Positions 16,294 to 24,134 of a stretch of 64,000 nucleotides of DNA are shown here, one piece after another. A program made the position numbers and the translations under genes. The stretch's first letter is position 1; each line of letters begins with the position of its first letter. The stretch comes from Tistlia consotensis USBA 355 (GTDB lineage Bacteria; Pseudomonadota; Alphaproteobacteria; Kiloniellales; DSM-21159), in contig NZ_FWZX01000001.1 in assembly GCF_900177295.1 (NCBI RefSeq), forward strand, positions 62,001 through 126,000, given 5' to 3'. Under the pieces are notes generated by a model. That model was given only the letters and a program-made list of their open reading frames with translations, ran no database searches and was not told the origin of the DNA.

Positions 16294-17853
16294 ATGAGCT
16301 ACATCCAGACCGTCGCCTGCGAGGCGCTGACCGCGGCGCGCAGCGATCTGCTGAAGGCGCGGCGGATCCTGCTGCTCGCCGCCGGCCTGCTGGCGCTGAT
16401 CCACCTGCTGTCCGTCCATCCCTATCTGAAGACGGCGCGCGAGATCGCGGCGCTCGAGGCGGAGATGGCCGGCAACGCCGCCCTGCTCGCGCGGCTCGAT
16501 CCCGAGATCGAGCGCCTGCGAACGGCCGAGCAGAGCGCCGGCCAGCGGGTCGACAGGCTGCTCGACGCGGTCACCGCGGAGATGATCGGCCGCTTCGCCG
16601 CCTTGAGGACGATGGTGGAGCGCACGCTGCGGGGCGAGCCGCCCGTCGCCGATCGTCCGCCGAGCCCGGTCCAGTGGCCGCAGGCGCAGAACGCACCGGC
16701 GATGCAGCAGCAGATGCAGCAACTGCCGATGCAGCAGCCGATGCTGCAGCAGCAGATCCAGCCGTTGCCGGGCAGCGAGGCGCCGGGCAGCGAGGCGCCG
16801 GGCCAGTCGATCGTCATCCTGCCCGGCCAGGGCCCGCCGCCTCCGGCCGTGCCGCCGGAGCTGAAGCCGATCCTGCAGGCGCTGGCCGCCGACGCGCAGG
16901 ACGCCGGCGAGCGGCTGGTCGCCTATGCCCGGCAGCAGATCGTCGCCGCCGCCTATGCGCATGCCCAGGCCGACTGGAGCCGGGAGATCCGGCCCGCCTA
17001 CCTGAGCGCCCTCGCGGCGACGGCGGCAACGGCCCGGCAGGCGGCGGACGAGGCGGCCCGGAGCGCGAGCGGCCCGGCCGCGCAGACCGCCGCCATGCAG
17101 ACCGCCACCGCCCTGCGTGCCGCGGCCGACGAGCTGGACAGCCAGCGCGCCGCGGTCGAGGCGATCGAGATCCGCCACGACAAGGCCGTCGACGAGGCCC
17201 TCGGCGGCGACTGGTGGCGCACCGTCGGCGGCAAGATCGACTACGGCCAGGCGGTCAAGGACAGCATCACCGCGCAGATGCGCCAGATCGGCGAGGTCGC
17301 CACGGCGCCGGTCGCCGGCATCCGCAAGATCCTGGCGCTCCAGCAGGGGCTGCGCGACGCGCTGGGCAAGCGGCAGGAGCGGCTGGAGAAGCAGTTCGCC
17401 GAGCAGCGCAGCCAGCTCGCGGCGCTCTCCGGCACCTCGGGCGCGATCCCGGTCGACCTAGTCAGCTTCATCGGCCTCTTCCCGCTGGTGCTCGGCGTGG
17501 TCCTCGGCCTGCTGCTGCTGCGCGCCGGCCAGGCCCGGCGCGAGGCCGCCCTGGCCGCCGCGGACCTGGCCCTCGCGGCACCCGAGGAGCGGGAGACCCG
17601 CAGCTGGCTGGCCCGCCGGGCGCTCGGCGGCTCCGCGCCCGGCGCCCTCGCCGTCACCGCCGCCCTGGCGCTGGCCGCCCTGCTGTGGATCGCGCTCGCC
17701 GCCCGGCAGCTGGCCGACTGCCCGATGACGCCGCCGCTCGCGCCCTGGACCAGCGGCGCCCTCGCCGCGCTCCTGGTGCTCGCCGGCGCCTTCTGGGACG
17801 CCGCCGCGATCCGGCGCCTCGCCGCCGAGCTGCAGCGCCGAGGCCCGCCTTGA
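16294..17853 (+). CDS. Unrecognised multi-domain membrane protein with Gln/Met/Pro-rich linker
   Basis: 519 residues; I do not recognise a family. Visible parts: a cytoplasmic leader of about 22 residues, a transmembrane helix (about 23-43, ILLLAAGLLALIHLLSV), and an Ala/Leu/Glu-rich likely coiled coil. Then come a linker with repeated MQQ units and a doubled GSEAP motif (about 138-172), and a long Ala/Gln-rich helical region with EIRHDKAVDEALGGDWW. Three C-terminal transmembrane helices follow, from about residue 390 onward (FIGLFPLVLGVVLGLLLL and two more). This topology would place the coiled-coil region in the periplasm. It is followed 104 bases later by a TetR gene whose operators lie just past its stop. 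Confidence 0.6.
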   Translation: MSYIQTVACEALTAARSDLLKARRILLLAAGLLALIHLLSVHPYLKTAREIAALEAEMAGNAALLARLDPEIERLRTAEQSAGQRVDRLLDAVTAEMIGRFAALRTMVERTLRGEPPVADRPPSPVQWPQAQNAPAMQQQMQQLPMQQPMLQQQIQPLPGSEAPGSEAPGQSIVILPGQGPPPPAVPPELKPILQALAADAQDAGERLVAYARQQIVAAAYAHAQADWSREIRPAYLSALAATAATARQAADEAARSASGPAAQTAAMQTATALRAAADELDSQRAAVEAIEIRHDKAVDEALGGDWWRTVGGKIDYGQAVKDSITAQMRQIGEVATAPVAGIRKILALQQGLRDALGKRQERLEKQFAEQRSQLAALSGTSGAIPVDLVSFIGLFPLVLGVVLGLLLLRAGQARREAALAAADLALAAPEERETRSWLARRALGGSAPGALAVTAALALAALLWIALAARQLADCPMTPPLAPWTSGALAALLVLAGAFWDAAAIRRLAAELQRRGPP

Positions 17854-17857
17854 CCGA

Positions 17858-17899
17858 CTAGGACAATTGTCCTAGGAATGCGCGATAGGACAGTTGTCC
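17858..17899. promoter_or_regulatory. Tandem TetR operators (two GGACA-N2-TGTCC palindromes)
   Basis: CTAGGACAATTGTCCTAG (17858-17875) is an 18-base perfect palindrome. A second copy of its core, GGACAGTTGTCC, lies at 17888-17899. Centres are 27 bases apart and both sit 60-100 bases upstream of the TetR start at 17958, as expected for an autoregulated TetR operon. Confidence 0.75.
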
Positions 17900-17957
17900 C
17901 AATCCGCTTCGAGCCGCGAGGGCCGGTCATGTCTCCAGGGACGGGAAGGCGTCTTCC

Positions 17958-18533
17958 ATGAGCGCCGGCGCGACCCGCCAGCAGATCGTCGAGGCAGCCG
18001 ACGAGCTGTTCTACCGGCAGGGCTACGCGCACAGCTCCTTCGCCGACATCGCGGCGGCGGTGCGGATCTCGCGCGGCAACTTCTACTACCACTTCAAGAC
18101 CAAGGACGAGATCCTCGAAGCGGTGATCGCCCTGCGTCTGGCCCGGACCCGCGAGATGCTCGACCGCTGGGAGGCCGAGGGCGACGGCCCCGCCGAGCGG
18201 ATCCGCTGCTTCATCCGGATCCTCGTCGCGAACCGCGCGAAGATCCTGCTCTACGGCTGCCCGGTCGGGACGCTCTCGAGCGAGCTGGCCAAGCTCGACC
18301 ACGGCGCGCAGGCGCAGGCCAACGGGATCTTCGCCCTGTTCCGCGACTGGCTGCGCCGGCAGTTCGAGCTGCTCGGGCTCGGCGCCGAGGCCGACCGGCT
18401 GGCGATGTCGCTGCTGGCCCGCAGCCAGGGCGTGGCGACCCTGGCCAACGCCTTCCGCGACGAGGCCTTCCTGCGCGAGGAGGTCGAGGCGCTGTGCGAC
18501 TGGCTGGACGCCTGCGTGCGCCAGCCCGCCTGA
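17958..18533 (+). CDS. TetR/AcrR-family regulator
   Basis: 191 residues. The N-terminal DNA-binding part reads TRQQIVEAADELFYRQGY followed by FADIAAAVRISRGNFYYHF, a textbook TetR helix-turn-helix. The C-terminal ligand domain has LLYGCPVGTLSSELAK, a motif common in regulators of quinone or electrophile responses (inference from family resemblance). Two strong palindromes directly upstream are the expected operators. Downstream on the same strand are yciI-like and tag genes, so the regulator may control a small stress or repair operon. Confidence 0.88.
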   Translation: MSAGATRQQIVEAADELFYRQGYAHSSFADIAAAVRISRGNFYYHFKTKDEILEAVIALRLARTREMLDRWEAEGDGPAERIRCFIRILVANRAKILLYGCPVGTLSSELAKLDHGAQAQANGIFALFRDWLRRQFELLGLGAEADRLAMSLLARSQGVATLANAFRDEAFLREEVEALCDWLDACVRQPA

Positions 18534-18603
18534 CCCGCCAACGTGACCCACTCACGTGACCCGCTACCCCCGCTCCGCAACCCGATCGAAGGAACCGGAC
18601 CCG

Positions 18604-18918
18604 ATGTTCATCGTCCTGCTGAAGTTCACCGAGAACCGGGCCCAGGCGCCGCGCTTCCTGGAGGGCCACAAGGCCTGGATCCAGCAAGGCCTCCAGGACG
18701 GCGTCTTCCTGCTCGTCGGCAGCCTGAAGCCCGAGGCCGGCGGGGCGATCCTGGCGCACGGCGCCTCGCTGCCGGAGCTGGAGGCCCGGCTCGCCGAGGA
18801 CCCCTTCGTCGGCGAGAAGGTGGTCAGCGCCGAGATCCTGGAGATCGCGGCGGCCCGCACCGACGCGCGGCTGAGCTTCCTGCTGGAGGCGGCGACCCAG
18901 GGGAAGGTGGCACCATGA
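18604..18918 (+). CDS. YciI-family protein
   Basis: 104 residues with the YCII fold. MFIVLLKFTENRAQAPRFLE is typical of the front. HKAWIQQGLQDGVFLLVGSL contains the conserved His and the Gly-Ser-Leu that follow, and GGAILA and DPFVGEKVV complete the pattern. The biochemical role of most members is unknown. The ATG at 18604 lies 70 bases after the TetR stop, and its stop overlaps the tag start as ATGA, so the two are coupled. Confidence 0.82.
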   Translation: MFIVLLKFTENRAQAPRFLEGHKAWIQQGLQDGVFLLVGSLKPEAGGAILAHGASLPELEARLAEDPFVGEKVVSAEILEIAAARTDARLSFLLEAATQGKVAP

Positions 18919-19526
18919 GCGACACGGTCGTCGGGTCGGACGGCCGGCCGCGCTGCCGCTGGTCCGCCGCCGCGCCCGAGTTCCTCGACTACCACGACCG
19001 GGAATGGGGCTTCCCGGTCGAGGACGACCGCCGGCTCTTCGAGAAGCTCTGCCTCGAAGGCTTCCAGTCCGGGCTGAGCTGGCGCACGATCCTGGCCAAG
19101 CGCGAGAACTTCCGAGCCGCCTTCCACGGCTTCGACTTCGAGCGGGTCGCGCGCTTCGGCCCGGCCGACCTCGAGCGGCTGTTCCGGGACCAGGGCATCG
19201 TCCGCCACCGCGGCAAGATCGAGGCGGCGATCAACAACGCGCAGCGGGCGCGGGAGCTGGTCCGGCAGGAAGGCTCGCTGGCCGCCTTCGTCTGGCGCTA
19301 CGAGCCCGATCCGGCGAAGCGCGCGGGCCCTCAGACCGTCTCGACCTCCCCGGAGTCCGTCGCGCTCTCGAAGGAGCTCAAGAAGCGCGGCTGGAGGTTC
19401 GTCGGCCCGACCACGGTCTACGCCTTCATGCAGGCCATGGGCCTGGTCGACGACCATGTCGAGGGCTGCGCGATCCGGGACGAGGTCGAGCGGGCGCGCA
19501 GGGCCTTCGCGCGACCGGGCCGCTGA
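18915..19526 (+). CDS. tag: DNA-3-methyladenine glycosylase I
   Basis: 203 residues. Tag removes 3-methyladenine from alkylated DNA. The structural zinc site is present: Cys in RCRW near residue 14, His in DYHDREWG near 27, and His and Cys in DDHVEGC near the C-terminus. Core motifs FEKLCLEGFQSGLSWRTIL and GWRFVGPTTVYAFMQA are intact. Translation is coupled to yciI by a four-base overlap. The 3' end faces the ThDP-enzyme gene with 15 bases between the stops. Confidence 0.92.
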   Translation: MSDTVVGSDGRPRCRWSAAAPEFLDYHDREWGFPVEDDRRLFEKLCLEGFQSGLSWRTILAKRENFRAAFHGFDFERVARFGPADLERLFRDQGIVRHRGKIEAAINNAQRARELVRQEGSLAAFVWRYEPDPAKRAGPQTVSTSPESVALSKELKKRGWRFVGPTTVYAFMQAMGLVDDHVEGCAIRDEVERARRAFARPGR

Positions 19527-19541
19527 GCGGCCGACGGCGCG

Positions 19542-20153
19542 TCAGCTCGCGGCGAAGCCGAGGTGGGTGCGGAAGCGGTTCTTGATCTGGACGCCGTCGC
19601 GCGACGGCAGGGAGCGCGGCGGGTTGTCGGCCGCGATCTTGATCGCGAAGAGCCGCGGCCCCTCGGCCGCCTCGCGCAGCGTCGCGGCCAGCGCCTCGAC
19701 CTCCTGCAGCGTGCGGGCGGTGCCGGTCGCCGCGAAGCCGCAGGCCGCGGCGACCGCCGCGAGGTCGATGCCGCGGCCGGTGTGGCTCGCCTGCATGCCG
19801 GTCTCGCCGTAGTGCTGGTTGTCGAGCACCACGATGTCGAGGTTGCGCGGCCCCGCCACCGCGATGGTCGCGAGGCCGCCCAGGGCCATCAGCTGCTCGC
19901 CGTCGCCGGTGACGACCAGGACCCGCCGGTCCGGCTGCGCCTGGGCGAGGCCGAGGCCGACCAGCGCGGCACCGCCCATGGCGCCCCAGAGGTAGTAGTT
20001 GTCGTCCCGGTCGCCGAGGGCGTGGACGTCGTAGGTCGGCGAGCCGAGGCCGGTGACGACGAGCCTGTTGCCGCGGTCCCGGAGCAGGGCCGCGACCGCC
20101 GCGCGGCGGCCGAGGCCCGGCAGGCTGTTCGAGTCGCTGTTCGAGTCGGGCAT
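19542..20153 (-). CDS. ThDP-dependent decarboxylase, C-terminal (beta, ComE-like) subunit
   Basis: 203 residues. It carries the ThDP/Mg-binding half of a split decarboxylase: GDGEQLMALGGLATIA followed by LDNQHYGETGMQ, the GDG-to-N motif. The closest recognised arrangement is sulfopyruvate or phosphonopyruvate decarboxylase made from two small subunits. It starts five bases after the alpha-subunit stop, so the pair is an operon. Substrate cannot be fixed from sequence: sulfopyruvate (to sulfoacetaldehyde) and phosphonopyruvate (to phosphonoacetaldehyde) are both possible, and no neighbouring gene decides between them. Confidence 0.75.
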   Translation of the reverse strand: MPDSNSDSNSLPGLGRRAAVAALLRDRGNRLVVTGLGSPTYDVHALGDRDDNYYLWGAMGGAALVGLGLAQAQPDRRVLVVTGDGEQLMALGGLATIAVAGPRNLDIVVLDNQHYGETGMQASHTGRGIDLAAVAAACGFAATGTARTLQEVEALAATLREAAEGPRLFAIKIAADNPPRSLPSRDGVQIKNRFRTHLGFAAS

Positions 20154-20158
20154 CGGCC

Positions 20159-20683
20159 TCACCACTTCTTGCGGCCGAGCAGGCGCTGGCCGATCAGCAC
20201 GGCGATCTGCTGGTCCGCCTCGTAGGCGAGGGCGGCGCCTGCCTCGACGGCCTCGACCAGGTCCGCAGGGGTCTCCGCACGCAGGACCCGCACCCCGATC
20301 GCCTCCAGCGCCGGCTGCGTCGCCCGGCTCATCGGCACCTGCCAGGGATTGAACTCGGCCCACTCGCCGCGCATCGTCACCAGCATCAGCAGCGGGAAGC
20401 GGCCGATCGCCGAGAGCGACAGCATGTTGATGCAGTTGCCGACGCCGCTCGACTGCATCAGCAGCACGCTCCGCTGGCCGCCGAGCCAGGCGCCGGCCGC
20501 GATGGCCACCCCCTCCTCCTCCGTCGTCAGCACGTTGGCGACGACCTCGGGGTCCTCGTCGAAGAGCTCGATCAGCCGGCTGTGCCCGGCGTCGGGGACA
20601 TAGGCCACCTGGCGGACCTCGGCGGCCTTCAGCACGCGATGGAGATCCAGGGGCCAGTCGGGCCCTTCTTCCGCGTTCGGCAT
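20159..20683 (-). CDS. ThDP-dependent decarboxylase, N-terminal (alpha, ComD-like) subunit
   Basis: 174 residues forming the pyrimidine-binding half of a split ThDP enzyme. The catalytic Glu lies in LTTEEEGVAIAAGAWLGG. The family pattern MQSSGVGNCINMLS follows, then FPLLMLVTMRGEWAEFNPWQ. I took the ATG at 20683 because GGAGG lies about five bases upstream. It pairs with the downstream beta subunit. Upstream on the same strand, after about 120 bases, is fdsD; whether the two units share a transcript is unclear. Confidence 0.75.
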   Translation of the reverse strand: MPNAEEGPDWPLDLHRVLKAAEVRQVAYVPDAGHSRLIELFDEDPEVVANVLTTEEEGVAIAAGAWLGGQRSVLLMQSSGVGNCINMLSLSAIGRFPLLMLVTMRGEWAEFNPWQVPMSRATQPALEAIGVRVLRAETPADLVEAVEAGAALAYEADQQIAVLIGQRLLGRKKW

Positions 20684-20806
20684 GGCGCCCTCCGATCTTC
20701 CGTTCCGGCCGGAGCCTAGCCGTTCGAGATCACGAAGGCTGCTGTCGCTTCCCAAGATCAGCCATGACGATATGCCGTCTCTCGCCCGGTGACGCGCGCC
20801 GCGTGG

Positions 20807-21031
20807 TCAGACCCGGGCCCTCTCCCCGACGACCTCCTTGGCCGCCGCCAGGGCGACCGGGCTCAGCCCCTCGCCGCCGGCCGCGACCAGCGCCGCCAGC
20901 TTCTCCCGCATGCGCGGGTCCCAGAAGTCGCGGATGTGCCGGGCGACGGCGTCGACGGCCTCGTCGCGCGGGTAGGCGCCGTGGAAGGCGGCGATCTGGT
21001 TGACCTTGCGGGTCAGGTCCTCGGGGGTCAC
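20807..21031 (-). CDS. fdsD: Formate dehydrogenase delta subunit
   Basis: 74 residues. The signature KVNQIAAFHGAYPRDEAVDA and HIRDFWDPRMREKL identifies FdsD, a small protein found in NAD-dependent molybdenum formate dehydrogenases and needed for the assembled enzyme. The start is a GTG at 21031, with GGGGAGG about ten bases upstream. It follows fdsA after 15 bases; the usual fdsC (FdhD-type sulfurtransferase) between fdsA and fdsD is absent. Confidence 0.88.
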   Translation of the reverse strand: MTPEDLTRKVNQIAAFHGAYPRDEAVDAVARHIRDFWDPRMREKLAALVAAGGEGLSPVALAAAKEVVGERARV

Positions 21032-21046
21032 GGGACTCGGCCTCCC

Positions 21047-23899
21047 CTACTCGGCCGCCGGCGCGGCGACGCGGTAGTGGCGCCCCTTGCGCTCGCGATG
21101 CCGCTCCTGCCAGTCGGAGGGCAGGTTCGACAGCATGACCTGCACCGCGGTCACCTTGTACTCGGGGCACTCGGTCGCCCAGTCGGAGTAGTCGGTGGTG
21201 ATCACGTTGGCGCCGGTCAGCGGGTGGTGGAAGGTCGTGTAGACCACGCCCTGGGGCACCCGCTCGGTGACGGTGGCGCGCAGGGTCGTGGCGCCGACCC
21301 GGCTGGCGACTGAGACCAGGTCGCCCTCGCCGACGCCGCGCTCCTCGGCGTCGAAGGGATGGATCTCCAGCCGGTCCTCGCCGTGCCAGCGCAGGTTCTC
21401 GGTGCGCCGGGTCTGGGCGCCGACGTTGTACTGGCTGAGGATCCGGCCGGTGGTCAGGATCAGCGGGAAGAAGCGGCTGGTCCGCTCGTCAGTCGGCACG
21501 AACTCGGTCAGCATGAAGCGGCCCTTGCCGCGCACGAAGCCGCCGACGTGCATGATCGGGCTGCCGTCGGGGTGGGCCTCGTTCACCGGCCACTGCAGCG
21601 AGCCCTCGCGGTCCAGGCGGCCGTGGCTGACGCCGGCGAAGGCCGGGGTCAGGCGCGCGATCTCGTCCATGATCTCGGCGGCCGAGCCGTAGCGCATCGG
21701 ATAGCCCAGCGCCTCGGCGAGGCGGCAGACCGCCGCCCATTCCGACAGGCCGCAGGCCTCCCTCATCACCGGACGGACGCGGTTGATGCGCCGCTCGGCG
21801 TTGGTGAAGGTGCCGTCCTTCTCCAGGAACGAGGTGCCGGGCAGGAAGACGTGGGCGTAGGCCGCGGTCTCGTTGAGGAAGAGGTCCTGAACGACGACGC
21901 AGTCCATGGCCTCGAGCGCCGCCGTGACGTGGCGGGTGTTGGGATCGGACTGGGCGATGTCCTCGCCCTGGACGAAGAGGCCGCGGAACGAGCCGTCGAC
22001 GGCGGCGGCCAGCATGTTGGGGATGCGCAGGCCCGGCTCGGGCGACAGCGTCACGCCCCAGTCGGCCTCGAAGCCGCCGCGCACGGCGGCGTCGGCGACG
22101 TGGCGATAGCCCGGCAGCTCGTGCGGGAAAGAGCCCATGTCGCAGGAGCCCTGCACGTTGTTCTGGCCGCGCAGCGGGTTCACGCCGACGCCCTCGCGCC
22201 CGATGTTGCCGGTCGCCATGGCGAGGTTGGCGAGCGCGATGACCATGGTCGAGCCCTGGCTGTGCTCGGTGACGCCGAGGCCGTAGTAGATCGCGCCGTT
22301 GCCGCCGGTCGCGTAGAGCCGGGCCGCGGCGCGCAGCCGCTCGGCCGGCACGCCGATGATCTCCTCCAGGGCCTCGGGGCTGTTGCGCTCCTCGGCGACG
22401 AAGGCGCGCCAGCGCTCGAACTCGGCGGTGTCGCAGCGCGCCGCGACGAAGGCGCCGTCGACCAGCTGCTCGGTGACGATGGTGTGGGCCAGCGCGTTCA
22501 TCACCGCGACGTTGGTGCCGGGCCGGAGCTGGAGATGCTCGGCCGCCGCGACATGCGGGCTCCTCACCAGGTCGATGCGCCGCGGGTCGACGACGATCAG
22601 CTTCGCGCCCTGGCGCAGCCGCTTCTTCAGGCGCGAGGCGAAGACCGGGTGGCCGTCGGTCGGGTTGGCGCCGATCAGCAGGATCACGTCGGCGCGCTCG
22701 ACCGAGCGGAAGTTCTGGGTGCCGGCCGAGGTGCCGAAGGTCGACTTCAGGCCGTAGCCGGTCGGCGAGTGGCAGACCCGCGCGCAGGTGTCGACGTTGT
22801 TGTTGCCGAAGGCCGCGCGGATCATCTTCTGGACGACGAAGACCTCCTCGTTGGTGCAGCGCGACGAGGTGACGCCGCCGATCGCGCCCTTGCCGTGCCC
22901 GGCTTGGATCGCCTTGAAGCGCCCGGCGGCGAAGCCGATCGCCTCGTCCCAGGAGACCGGGCGCCAGGGATCGGTGATGCGCTCGCGTACCATCGGCGTG
23001 GTGACGCGGTCGCGGTGCGTCGCGTAGCCCCAGGCGAAGCGGCCCTTGACGCAGGAATGGCCCTCGTTGGCGCCGCCGTCCTTCCAGGGCACCATGCGCA
23101 CCACCTCGTCGCCCTTGAGCTCGGCCTTGAAGGAGCAGCCGACGCCGCAGTAGGCGCAGGTCGTCAGCACGCTGCGGCTCGGCAGCCCCGCCTCGACGAC
23201 CTTCTTCTCCTCCAGGGTCGCGGTCGGGCAGGCCTGGACGCAGGCGCCGCAGGACACGCAGTCGGAGGCGAAGAAGTCCTCGGAGGCGAGCCCGGCCGAG
23301 ACCTTGGAGGCGAAGCCGCGGCCCTCGATGGTCAGGGCGAAGGTGCCCTGGACCTCCTCGCAGGCGCGCACGCAGCGCGAGCAGACGATGCACTTGGCCG
23401 GATCGAACTGGAAATAGGGGTTCGAGGCGTCGACAGCCTCGCGGCTCGCCGCGTCGAAGTGGTTTTCGCCACAGAAGCCGTAGCGCACCTCGCGCAGGCC
23501 GACGACGCCGGCCATGTCCTGCAGCTCGCAGTCGCCGTTGGCCGAGCAGGTCAGGCAGTCGAGCGGGTGGTCGGAGATGTAGAGCTCCATGGTGCCGCGG
23601 CGCAGCCGCGCCAGGCGCTCCGACTGGGTCGTGACCTTCATGCCGGGCCGGACCGGCGTGGTGCAGGAGGCCGGCGTGCCCTTGACGCCCTCGATCTCGA
23701 CCAGGCAGAGCCGGCAGGAGCCCCAGGCCTCCAGGCTGTCGGTGGCGCAGAGCTTCGGCAGCGGCCGCTCAACCACCTGGGCCGCGCGCATCACCGAGGT
23801 GCCCTCGGGCACGGTCACCGCGATGCCGTCGATCTCCAGCGTGACCGGCGCGCCCGCGCGCGCCGGCGTGCCGTGGTCGGTTTCCTTGATCAGGGTCAT
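21047..23899 (-). CDS. fdsA: NAD-dependent formate dehydrogenase alpha (molybdenum/tungsten) subunit
   Basis: 950 residues, full length; oxidises formate to CO2 on a bis-MGD cofactor. N-terminal [2Fe-2S] domain (CRLCLVEIEG), His-ligated [4Fe-4S] site (HPLDCLTCSANGDC), and two ferredoxin clusters (CIVCSRCVRAC, CVSCGACVQAC) are all intact. The catalytic-domain cluster is at CAYCGVGCSFK and the molybdenum ligand is Cys in ARVCHSPTGYG. Because that ligand is Cys, no selenocysteine is needed. The ATG at 23899 is preceded by AGAGG. A 235-base gap with a family A repeat separates it from fdsB, which is unusual for this operon. Confidence 0.95.
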   Translation of the reverse strand: MTLIKETDHGTPARAGAPVTLEIDGIAVTVPEGTSVMRAAQVVERPLPKLCATDSLEAWGSCRLCLVEIEGVKGTPASCTTPVRPGMKVTTQSERLARLRRGTMELYISDHPLDCLTCSANGDCELQDMAGVVGLREVRYGFCGENHFDAASREAVDASNPYFQFDPAKCIVCSRCVRACEEVQGTFALTIEGRGFASKVSAGLASEDFFASDCVSCGACVQACPTATLEEKKVVEAGLPSRSVLTTCAYCGVGCSFKAELKGDEVVRMVPWKDGGANEGHSCVKGRFAWGYATHRDRVTTPMVRERITDPWRPVSWDEAIGFAAGRFKAIQAGHGKGAIGGVTSSRCTNEEVFVVQKMIRAAFGNNNVDTCARVCHSPTGYGLKSTFGTSAGTQNFRSVERADVILLIGANPTDGHPVFASRLKKRLRQGAKLIVVDPRRIDLVRSPHVAAAEHLQLRPGTNVAVMNALAHTIVTEQLVDGAFVAARCDTAEFERWRAFVAEERNSPEALEEIIGVPAERLRAAARLYATGGNGAIYYGLGVTEHSQGSTMVIALANLAMATGNIGREGVGVNPLRGQNNVQGSCDMGSFPHELPGYRHVADAAVRGGFEADWGVTLSPEPGLRIPNMLAAAVDGSFRGLFVQGEDIAQSDPNTRHVTAALEAMDCVVVQDLFLNETAAYAHVFLPGTSFLEKDGTFTNAERRINRVRPVMREACGLSEWAAVCRLAEALGYPMRYGSAAEIMDEIARLTPAFAGVSHGRLDREGSLQWPVNEAHPDGSPIMHVGGFVRGKGRFMLTEFVPTDERTSRFFPLILTTGRILSQYNVGAQTRRTENLRWHGEDRLEIHPFDAEERGVGEGDLVSVASRVGATTLRATVTERVPQGVVYTTFHHPLTGANVITTDYSDWATECPEYKVTAVQVMLSNLPSDWQERHRERKGRHYRVAAPAAE

Positions 23900-23940
23900 G
23901 GTGATGTTCCTCTGCGATCAGCGACCGGCCACACTGTCAT

Positions 23941-24110
23941 CGTCATCCCGGAAGCCGCTTTGCCCGAAAGCTCTGCTTTCGTCGGCAAAGCGAGCTATCC
24001 GGGACCCAGGGGCCACAAGCCGTGGCGGAACGGCCCTGGGTCCCGGGTCGCAAGGCTCGCAGGCCGGACGCCTGTCGGCGTCCAGGCTCGCCTAGTGCCC
24101 GGGACGACGG
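23941..24110. repeat. Palindromic intergenic repeat, family A, copy 2 (170 bases)
   Basis: Same length and layout as the copy at 14640-14809. Both are preceded by GGCCACACT and begin CGTCATCCCGGAAGCCGC. Stems are kept although bases differ: CGAAAGC-TCT-GCTTTCG replaces CGGCAGC-TTC-GCTGCCG, and GGACCC/GGGTCC replaces GGATCC/GGATCC. It lies between fdsB and fdsA. Confidence 0.8.
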
Positions 24111-24134
24111 GAAGAGAGAAGCGCTGATCATTCG

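Noticed and set aside
16690-16810. MQQ/GSEAP repeats as a phase-variable or mobile repeat
   Set aside because: The repeats are in frame, few and imperfect, and sit in a probable linker; nothing suggests slippage control.
21359-24127. Open frame of over 900 codons antisense to fdsA
   Set aside because: Compositional artefact; fdsA on the other strand shows every iron-sulfur and molybdenum motif, and the antisense product matches no family.
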